Shown here: piece by piece, positions 1 through 4,026 of the stretch
How the letters are laid out: each line of letters begins with the position of its first letter
Numbering within the stretch: position 1 is the first letter of the stretch
Assembly (NCBI GenBank): GCA_963169175.1
Contig: CAUJFK010000409.1
Location: 1 to 6,288, forward strand
Length of the DNA stretch: 6,288 nt
Direction of reading: 5' to 3'
Source of the DNA: Acidobacteriota bacterium
Lineage (GTDB): Bacteria; Acidobacteriota; Blastocatellia; Pyrinomonadales; Pyrinomonadaceae
The notes under the pieces: generated by a model
Seen by the model: the letters and a program-made list of their open reading frames with translations, nothing else
Told to the model about the DNA's origin: nothing
The model's database searches: none
Position numbers and translations under genes: made by a program

Positions 1-28
1 GTGGGTTCGAATCCCACCCTTTCCGCCA
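1..28 (+). tRNA. 3' end of a tRNA, probably tRNA-Ser (partial)
   Basis: The first 28 bases are the 3' part of a tRNA: T-stem GTGGG (1-5), T-loop TTCGAAT (6-12), T-stem CCCAC (13-17), acceptor strand CCTTTCC (18-24), discriminator G (25) and an encoded CCA (26-28). The 5' half, including the anticodon, is outside the window. A G discriminator is typical of bacterial tRNA-Ser and also occurs in tRNA-Asp. The implied 5' acceptor GGAAAGG fits Ser better than the usual Asp GGAGCGG. That it is a tRNA is nearly certain; its identity is an inference. Confidence 0.9.
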
Positions 29-35
29 GTGTTGG

Positions 36-101
36 AAAGGACAAAGGATGAAAGATAATGGAAAGGATAGATCCTTTCCTCATTCAGCCTTTGTCCTTTT
101 T
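36..101 (+). terminator. Long hairpin terminator after the tRNA, built from heptad repeats
   Basis: A 12-bp perfect outer stem pairs AAAGGACAAAGG (36-47) with CCTTTGTCCTTT (88-99). After one A-G mismatch, TGAA (49-52) pairs with TTCA (83-86). An inner hairpin pairs GGAAAGGA (60-67) with TCCTTTCC (72-79). The 3' side runs into TTTTT (97-101), as in a Rho-independent terminator, and would end transcription from the tRNA. Both arms read as 7-nt units of the GGAYRAA type (GGACAAA, GGATGAA on the left; TTCAGCC, TTTGTCC on the right). Confidence 0.75.
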
Positions 102-240
102 CGCGTTTATGAATGAAGATCTGAAGTTGAGAACAAAAGAATTTGCATTTTCGGACCGAATCCGGCGGGCCTAAAACGGTCTTAATCACCATTGTCACAA
201 AAATAAAAGCCGGAAAAGCATCGAATATTGCCTTCCCGAC

Positions 241-275
241 TTTATCCTTTATCCTTCATCCTTTATCCTTAATCT
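241..275 (+). repeat. Tandem heptad array (TTTATCC)n next to ffs
   Basis: Five consecutive 7-nt units can be read: TTTATCC (241-247), TTTATCC (248-254), TTCATCC (255-261), TTTATCC (262-268) and a decayed TTAATCT (269-275). The reverse complement (GGATAAA) is the unit also seen in the hairpin after the tRNA. The array ends one or two bases before the likely 5' end of the SRP RNA, so the ffs core promoter would lie inside it. TATCCT (264-269) is a plausible -10 matching TATAAT at four of six positions. The matching -35 is poor, so the promoter call is weak. Confidence 0.75.
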
Positions 276-276
276 C

Positions 277-383
277 GGGCTTCAGGCTCCGCACAAGGTT
301 TGAGTTGTGAACTCCGCTAGGCGAGGAATCGAGCAACGGTAGCAATTTCAGCCTGTGTTGCGGTTAAGTCTGAAGCCTTTTTT
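277..383 (+). ncRNA. ffs: Small bacterial SRP RNA (4.5S type)
   Basis: This encodes the RNA of the signal recognition particle, which binds Ffh and directs nascent membrane and secreted proteins to FtsY and the translocon. The conserved apical domain is visible: stem CGA (322-324), GGAA tetraloop (325-328), stem TCG (329-331), the symmetric internal loop with AGG (319-321) opposite AGCA (332-335), then CCG (314-316) pairing with CGG (337-339) and GCTA (316-319) complementary to TAGC (340-343). Lower helices include CCGCA (289-293) with TGCGG (359-363) and AGG with CCT. The closing stem GGCTTCAG (278-285)/CTGAAGCC (370-377) is perfect and followed by six T (378-383), so it also serves as terminator. 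At about 100 nt it is the short form lacking an Alu domain. Exact ends are estimated. It converges on infA. Confidence 0.9.
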
Positions 384-441
384 ATTACTTCTCGCCCGTC
401 AGCTACCGCTTATTCCGAAGCCATCTCCGGATCGCGTATCT

Positions 442-660
442 CTATTTATGCCGGTAAGTAATGCGGCCTTTTGTCAGGTCGTAGGGTGATAGTTCGATAT
501 CCACGCGGTCGCCTGTCAGAATGCGGATGCGGTTCCTACGCATTCGGCCTGAGATGGTCGCCAGGACCATATGGTCCGAACCGTTTAGCTGTACCTTAAA
601 AAACGCGTTCGGCTGTTTATCAACCACAACGCCCGCCATTTCGATCAATTCTTCTTTCAT
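442..660 (-). CDS. infA: Translation initiation factor IF-1
   Basis: IF-1 binds the 30S A site and, with IF-2 and IF-3, supports accurate start selection. The 72-residue product is the exact family length and a single OB fold, with recognisable IF-1 segments: ISGRMRRNRIRILTGDRV (about 36-53) and ELSPYDLTKGRITYRHK to the end. The ATG at 660-658 is chosen because it gives the canonical N-terminus (MKEELIEM) and has GAGGAA (670-675) nine bases upstream. A longer in-frame start at 705 would add 15 residues that IF-1 does not have. It lies downstream of the RRM protein gene on the same strand, separated by 114 bp with a hairpin, and is not beside rpmJ, rpsM or map. It may therefore be a second, stand-alone IF-1 copy, but the rest of the genome is not visible. 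Confidence 0.96.
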   Translation of the reverse strand: MKEELIEMAGVVVDKQPNAFFKVQLNGSDHMVLATISGRMRRNRIRILTGDRVDIELSPYDLTKGRITYRHK

Positions 661-706
661 AGCACTAAATTCCTCATCGCCCCGCCTTTCCCTGCAAATT
701 GACAAC

Positions 707-735
707 GCCTCCGGCCATAATGATCGACCGGAGGC
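707..735 (-). other. Perfect stem-loop between the RRM gene and infA
   Basis: GCCTCCGG (707-714) and CCGGAGGC (728-735) form a perfect 8-bp stem with a 13-nt loop. No T-tract follows on the minus strand (the next bases are GTTGTC), so it is not a standard Rho-independent terminator. It sits 39 bp after the RRM stop and 47 bp before the infA start. It could act in mRNA processing, partial termination or 3'-end protection of the upstream message. Confidence 0.6.
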
Positions 736-774
736 ATCCGCTGAAACTACAGCTTTGCAAAATTGTCCGGCAAA

Positions 775-1080
775 TTAATATCGGCGTCCGCCGCCGCCAA
801 ATCCGCCGCCGTTGCTCGAACCACCGCGATCTTCGCGTGGTTTTGCCTCATTGACCTTAAGGCTGCGTCCGTCCATTTCCTTGCCGTCAAGCGACGCAAT
901 GGCCGCCTGTGCCTCATCGGCACTCGACATTTCAACAAATCCAAACCCGCGCGACCGGCCCGTGTCGCGATCCTCAATAAGGTTCGCCGACTGGACCGTG
1001 CCGAACGCGCCGAACGTTGTTTCCAGGTCCTGCGCCGATGTGTTGAATGAAAGATTTCCTACGTAAAGTTTCGTTGACAT
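775..1080 (-). CDS. Small glycine-rich RRM-domain RNA-binding protein
   Basis: This 101-residue protein has one RNA recognition motif and a short glycine/arginine tail. RNP2 is LYVGNL (5-10) and RNP1 is RGFGFVEM (44-51), with aromatic residues at the RNA-stacking positions; the last RNP1 position is Met rather than the usual Phe/Tyr. The RRM spans about residues 3-80 and the tail GGGFGGGGRRY closes the protein. Bacterial proteins of this architecture (the Rbp family, best known in cyanobacteria) bind single-stranded RNA, and several are cold-induced. The start is supported by AAGGA (1091-1095) ten bases upstream. A long structured leader precedes it and infA follows, so it may be co-transcribed with IF-1. 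Its RNA targets cannot be read from sequence; self-regulation is only a hypothesis. Confidence 0.95.
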   Translation of the reverse strand: MSTKLYVGNLSFNTSAQDLETTFGAFGTVQSANLIEDRDTGRSRGFGFVEMSSADEAQAAIASLDGKEMDGRSLKVNEAKPREDRGGSSNGGGFGGGGRRY

Positions 1081-1145
1081 TAAATTATTTTCCTTTTCCC
1101 ATGCGGGAATGCTCTCGAGAAGTGTCGAATCGAATGGCTTCGTAG

Positions 1146-1173
1146 AAAAACGGAAACGACGAAGGTCGGTTTC
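1146..1173 (-). terminator. Terminator/attenuator-like hairpin in the RRM gene leader
   Basis: On the minus strand, GAAA-c-CGAC (1173-1165) pairs with GTCG-TTTC (1160-1153) around a CTTC loop, giving eight base pairs with one bulged C (plus-strand G1169). CG and then TTTTT (1150-1146) follow. It lies 65 nt upstream of the RRM start codon. It could be the terminator of an upstream transcript (the toxin operon) or an attenuator within the leader. The stem is moderate, so the call is tentative. Confidence 0.45.
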
Positions 1174-1187
1174 GGATGCTCAAAAAC

Positions 1188-1289
1188 TGCAAGAGCGACT
1201 TCTGTAACTATAAAAAACCCGCTCTATGCTTATCCAAAAAAACCGTCTTTGACGAGCGCACCTCACGGTGCAAGAGTAGGACTGTAACT
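1188..1289 (-). repeat. Two copies of a bipartite motif, AGTTACAG-N5/6-CTCTTGCA
   Basis: On the plus strand, TGCAAGAG then CTGTAACT occur at 1188-1195/1202-1209 (spacer 6) and again at 1269-1276/1282-1289 (spacer 5). Sixteen of sixteen defined bases are identical in the two copies and the spacers differ. Both lie in the RRM gene upstream region, about 80 bp apart. They could be two binding sites, in DNA or RNA, for one regulator, or a decayed duplication. Confidence 0.6.
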
Positions 1290-1362
1290 CTAAGATGCCC
1301 TATTTTCCGAATAGTTGCAAACTGATTTGCCGGAGCAAAGATGCCGTCATGAAAAGCAGCGA

Positions 1363-1632
1363 TCATTCCCTCTCAAAAAATCTCGTGTAGTCCCGGGCTG
1401 AATGGATCACGCGAAGTACCACGATCTCGTCCGGCGACTTCGTATAAAAGATCAGACATTTTTCAAATCCTTTGACGAACCACATTCGGATCTGCGTATT
1501 TTCATACGATCTCGCCTTCCCGATCTTCGGGGTCCTTCTGATCGCTTCGATCGAATCTTCGAACGGGTCAAAAAATCTGTCGGCCGTTTCGATAAGATCG
1601 GTCAAAGCCTTTGGCAGCTTAACGATCCTCAT
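1363..1632 (-). CDS. parE: ParE/RelE-superfamily toxin of a type II toxin-antitoxin pair (shortened)
   Basis: The 89-residue product has the ParE C-terminal half: the PKIGKAR segment (35-41), the strand-rich part IRMWFVKGFEKCLIFYT (48-64) and the closing VLRVIHSARDYTRFF (72-86), which matches the ParE pattern of I-L-R-V-x-H-x-x-R-D. ParE toxins poison DNA gyrase; RelE relatives cleave mRNA in the ribosome, and sequence alone does not decide which applies. Its ATG (1632-1630) overlaps the antitoxin stop as ATGA, giving translational coupling. The N-terminus is odd: DLIETAD (12-18) runs straight into RFFDPFEDSIEAI (19-31). Typical family members have about 10-13 further residues here (end of helix 1, the turn and the start of helix 2). 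The toxin may be weakened or inactive. Confidence 0.85.
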   Translation of the reverse strand: MRIVKLPKALTDLIETADRFFDPFEDSIEAIRRTPKIGKARSYENTQIRMWFVKGFEKCLIFYTKSPDEIVVLRVIHSARDYTRFFERE

Positions 1633-1895
1633 CCACGCGATCCCCGCTCTCGGATACGTTCCTTGACCAGCTTCCTCGCCGCCTCTATGTCCGACTTGGT
1701 AAATGGTGTCGGTTCACCGCTCGCATATGCCTCACGGATCAGAGAATCGAATTCGCGCTTTTCCCGCCTCTGATCCTCACGGATCAGCTCGCGAACATAT
1801 TCGCTGATGGTCCCGTAGCCTTCACTGTCGATTTTCTCTTCCACAAACCGCCGCATCGATTCGGGCAGCGAGATATTCAAGGTTGAGGTTGCCAT
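1629..1895 (-). CDS. parD: ParD-like ribbon-helix-helix antitoxin
   Basis: This 88-residue protein has an N-terminal ribbon-helix-helix: strand STLNISLP (4-11), helix about 12-23, a GYGTISEYV turn and second helix (26-42). The charged C-terminal helix contains EPTPFTKSDIEAARKLVKER (61-80), which in ParD proteins wraps the toxin. It should dimerise, bind its own operator and neutralise the ParE-type toxin encoded immediately downstream with a 4-bp overlap. Antitoxin-first order and coupled translation are typical of parDE. No strong Shine-Dalgarno is visible, and the proposed promoter places the transcript start within a few bases of the ATG. An alternative name is the CC2985-type antitoxin family. 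Confidence 0.9.
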   Translation of the reverse strand: MATSTLNISLPESMRRFVEEKIDSEGYGTISEYVRELIREDQRREKREFDSLIREAYASGEPTPFTKSDIEAARKLVKERIRERGSRG

Positions 1896-1905
1896 ACTGT
1901 CATTT

Positions 1906-1944
1906 ATCTTAACATGGATATTAATAAATGTTAAATATTGTCAA
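1906..1944 (-). promoter_or_regulatory. parDE promoter with overlapping inverted-repeat operator
   Basis: A perfect 7-bp inverted repeat, TTAACAT (1909-1915) and ATGTTAA (1928-1934), with a 12-bp AT-rich spacer, lies 14 bp upstream of the antitoxin start. On the minus strand one arm contains a candidate -35 TTAACA (1934-1929), 17 bp from -10 TAAGAT (1911-1906), which the other arm overlaps. A dimeric ribbon-helix-helix repressor binding here would cover both promoter elements, the expected autoregulation. A second -35-like TTGACA lies at 1944-1939 but has a poorer -10. The site is inferred from symmetry and position. Confidence 0.6.
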
Positions 1945-2068
1945 CGATCCGGCTCAGTATTCGATAGACGAACAAGATCAGAAATTATTTCGGCGGTCCC
2001 TGGCCCCATCCGACACCGCCTTACAACTCAAGTGAGATCAAACACGGACGATTGAAAATGACCCGCCT

Positions 2069-2097
2069 TTTACTAATCCATCTCCAACCATTACAAT
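2069..2097 (+). promoter_or_regulatory. Candidate dnaX promoter giving a very short leader
   Basis: TTTACT (2069-2074, four of six bases of TTGACA) and TACAAT (2092-2097, five of six of TATAAT) are separated by exactly 17 bp. Transcription would begin near 2104-2105, about eight bases before the dnaX ATG at 2113. The bases before the ATG (CTACCCAGCC) contain no Shine-Dalgarno, consistent with near-leaderless translation. This is a pattern-based call. Confidence 0.5.
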
Positions 2098-2112
2098 TGA
2101 CCCTACCCAGCC

Positions 2113-3939
2113 ATGAGCTATCAGGTTATCGCAAGAAAATGGAGGCCGCAGACCTTTGAGGAGGTCACGGGGCAGGAGACGATCACGCAGACCCTGCGCA
2201 ATGCGCTGGAGTATGACCGGCTGCATCATGCATTCCTGTTTTCGGGTGCCCGCGGCGTCGGTAAGACCACGACCGCCAGGCTTCTGGCAAAGGCCCTTAA
2301 CTGCCATAAAACTGAAGGCAAACCGAACATCACGCCCTGCCGGATCGATGACCCTGCGGCTTGTTCGTCGTGCATCGAAATATCGGAAAGCCGTTCGATG
2401 GATGTGCTTGAGATCGACGCCGCTTCGCACACGAAGGTCGAGGAGGTCCGCGGCACAATTCTCGAAGGCATCAATATCAGCGCCGCCCGAGACCGGTTCA
2501 AGGTTTTCATCATCGACGAGGTGCACATGCTGTCAAGATCCTCGTTCAACGCCCTGCTGAAAACCCTCGAAGAGCCTCCGCGCAACGTGGTCTTCATCAT
2601 GGCCACGACCGAGCTGCACAAGGTGCCGGAAACCATTCTCTCGCGCTGTCAGGAGTTCGAATTTCGCCTGATCCCGCCGCAGAAGATCTTTGATCGATTA
2701 AAGCTGATCGCAGCCGCCGAAACGATCTCGATCTCCGACGAGGCACTCAAAGAGTTAGCCCGTTCGGGCGAAGGCTCGATGCGTGATGCGCAATCAAACT
2801 TCGATCAGGTCATCAGCTTTTCCGGTGAAAAGATCGGGGTTGAAGATGTATCGAAAGCTCTCGGCCTCGCCGGCTCGGAGATGCTTATCCGCGTCCTGCA
2901 GGCGATCGCCGAACGGCAGCCGAAAATAGCCCTGATGGTCGTTTCGGAGCTGACCTCGCGCGGCCAGGACCTTAGAAATTTCTGTCGAGACCTGCTTTCG
3001 CTATTCCGCGACCTGCTTGTTTTCAAGGTTTCAGACGGCGACGCGACCCTAGCCGAATCTGCCGCACTTACACATGAAGAACTGTCAGAACAGGCCGCGC
3101 GTTTCACCGAATCAGACCTGATCCGCTTTTTCAACAGCCTTGCCGAAACCGAAAGCAAATTGCGCGAGGCCACGCAGGCACGCTACGTGGCCGAGATCGG
3201 GCTGGTCAAGCTGATCGAAATGCGAAGCGTGACCGCGGTCGAAACGCTGCTTGAACGGCTTGCGGCCCTCGAGAGCGCCACCGATCAGCCGTTGCACGCC
3301 CAAACGCAAGCGTCCGCTTCGCCGGTGCCGGAAAAAAAAACTTTGAACAAAGCTCCGGCGGCTGAAAAGCCTTTATTTTTCGATCCGCCCGAACCTGCGC
3401 CCCATATTCTTCCTGAACCTTCCGAAATAGCTCCTGATCAGCAGGACCAAGTTCCGCCAACCGAGAGCAAGGATCAACCGCCCATTACTTCTGAGCCGGT
3501 TGTCCCAAAACGCGCGTACGACCTCAGTTTCCTTGACGGTATTGATCTTCCGCTGCCCGATATTCCGTCGGAAGAACTTGTGCACGCCGACGACGACTGG
3601 CTCGACAACGCGCTCGATCAAAAGCTGGCTGCCGCAGGCGAAGAACTTAAACCGCTCGCGAACGCAGAACAGTTATTGGCAGCGGCACTTAAACGACGAT
3701 CGGAGCCGGTTGCGGCCAACAGCGGTCAAAACGGGTCCGGTGCGGCCGCCGCCGCACCGGCTTTGGATATCGCTCCATTCACCGCACCGTCCTTTGACGA
3801 AACAGAAGCCATTGAAATGCCAGTGCTCTCCGCCAACCCGACCGAAGAAGAACTCCTCGCCTATGCCAGTGCAAACCCGGTCGTCCGCAGCGCGCTAAAG
3901 GTTTTTCGCGGTACGATCCGTGAGGTCCGAAAGTTATAG
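2113..3939 (+). CDS. dnaX: DNA polymerase III subunit tau (and probably gamma)
   Basis: DnaX is the AAA+ motor of the clamp loader; the full-length tau form also tethers polymerase and helicase at the fork. The start MSYQVIARKWRPQTF is the family's canonical N-terminus. Visible motifs: Walker A GARGVGKT (45-52), zinc-binding cysteines C64, C76, C84 and C87, Walker B IIDE (133-136), sensor 1 region ATTE (164-167), the SRC motif with arginine finger (177-179) and sensor 2 GSMRD (221-225). Domain III (collar) spans about 240-375. A low-complexity Pro/Glu/Ala linker follows from about 390, then a diverged tau tail ending NPVVRSALKVFRGTIREVRKL, which resembles tau C-termini. At 608 residues it is near E. 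coli tau (643). An A9 run at codons 407-410 marks the core/tail boundary. No Shine-Dalgarno is seen. The flanking genes are not functionally related. Confidence 0.98.
   Translation: MSYQVIARKWRPQTFEEVTGQETITQTLRNALEYDRLHHAFLFSGARGVGKTTTARLLAKALNCHKTEGKPNITPCRIDDPAACSSCIEISESRSMDVLEIDAASHTKVEEVRGTILEGINISAARDRFKVFIIDEVHMLSRSSFNALLKTLEEPPRNVVFIMATTELHKVPETILSRCQEFEFRLIPPQKIFDRLKLIAAAETISISDEALKELARSGEGSMRDAQSNFDQVISFSGEKIGVEDVSKALGLAGSEMLIRVLQAIAERQPKIALMVVSELTSRGQDLRNFCRDLLSLFRDLLVFKVSDGDATLAESAALTHEELSEQAARFTESDLIRFFNSLAETESKLREATQARYVAEIGLVKLIEMRSVTAVETLLERLAALESATDQPLHAQTQASASPVPEKKTLNKAPAAEKPLFFDPPEPAPHILPEPSEIAPDQQDQVPPTESKDQPPITSEPVVPKRAYDLSFLDGIDLPLPDIPSEELVHADDDWLDNALDQKLAAAGEELKPLANAEQLLAAALKRRSEPVAANSGQNGSGAAAAAPALDIAPFTAPSFDETEAIEMPVLSANPTEEELLAYASANPVVRSALKVFRGTIREVRKL
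3331..3365 (+). other. Candidate slippage/frameshift site producing the gamma form of DnaX
   Basis: Nine consecutive A (3332-3340) occupy codons GAA AAA AAA ACT (407-410), containing the slippery heptamer A-AAA-AAA in the correct phase. A -1 shift, or an added A in the mRNA, reads eight codons (NFEQSSGG) and stops at TGA 3363-3365, giving about 417 residues. A +1 shift or lost A reads CTT and stops at TGA 3344-3346. Either product retains domains I-III and loses the tau tail. E. coli dnaX makes gamma by -1 frameshifting at A-AAA-AAG, and Thermus thermophilus dnaX does so by transcriptional slippage on an A9 run. No Shine-Dalgarno-like enhancer and no strong well-placed downstream hairpin are visible, favouring transcriptional slippage. 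Confidence 0.7.
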
Positions 3940-4026
3940 CGTTTGCTTCTGAGATCGTTCCGGTTGGGAACATTGCTGCCGCTCCTTTCGTATTCGTGAT
4001 AGATTTGGCAGAATCAGTTCATACGA

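Larger units (their letters stand above)
1081..1362 (-). promoter_or_regulatory. Structured upstream/leader region of the RRM gene
   Basis: These 282 bases between the toxin stop and the RRM start hold no convincing gene. On the minus strand they contain T-tracts (T5 at 1146-1150 and 1182-1186, T6 at 1212-1217, T7 at 1236-1242), small hairpins such as GCACC/GGTGC (1258-1271 region) and CTATT/AATAG (1300-1314), and two copies of a bipartite motif. A possible -10 is TATAGT (plus-strand 1207-1212), without a good -35. If used, it gives a 5' UTR of roughly 120 nt. Such leaders are common in cold-responsive and autoregulated RNA-binding protein genes, but no known riboswitch class is recognised. 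Confidence 0.45.

Noticed and set aside
1..28. tRNA 3' end considered as an attachment site of an integrated element
   Set aside because: No integrase gene and no second copy of the tRNA end are visible in the window.
241..275. Heptad array considered as a CRISPR array
   Set aside because: The units are 7 nt with no spacers; CRISPR repeats are about 23-40 nt with unique spacers.
661..705. Fifteen-residue N-terminal extension of infA from an upstream ATG
   Set aside because: The internal ATG at 660-658 gives the canonical 72-residue IF-1 and has a well-spaced GAGGAA; the extension resembles nothing in the family and contains that ribosome binding site.
747..1066. Three alternative open frames overlapping the RRM gene (747-977 minus, 763-1050 plus, 812-1066 plus)
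   Set aside because: They are shadows of the RRM coding sequence, rich in Arg/Ala with no recognisable domain, and the RRM frame has both RNP motifs.
1269..1290. CTGTAACT segment with flanking AGAGT/ACTCT considered as a tRNA-Tyr anticodon arm
   Set aside because: The loop is nine bases and no D-arm, T-arm or acceptor stem can be placed around it.
1402..1773. Plus-strand open frame of 123 codons across the toxin-antitoxin genes
   Set aside because: It is antisense to two well-supported genes, has no domain and no ribosome binding site of note.
1992..2020. GGCGGT/ACCGCC stem upstream of dnaX, considered as an SRP RNA or terminator
   Set aside because: It lacks the GGAA tetraloop and AGG/AGCA loop of SRP RNA, has a 17-nt loop and no T-tract; the real SRP RNA is at 277-383.
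2156..2560. Arg/Ser-rich open frame inside dnaX
   Set aside because: It is an off-frame reading of the highly conserved AAA+ region; its composition is typical of a frame shadow in GC-rich DNA.
3360..3371. GGCT-GAAA-AGCC mini-hairpin considered as a frameshift stimulator for dnaX
   Set aside because: It is four base pairs and begins about 20 nt after the slippery run, further than the usual 5-9 nt spacing of stimulatory structures.
3957..3971. GTTCC/GGAAC hairpin after dnaX considered as its terminator
   Set aside because: The stem is only 5 bp and no T-tract follows; support is too weak to list.
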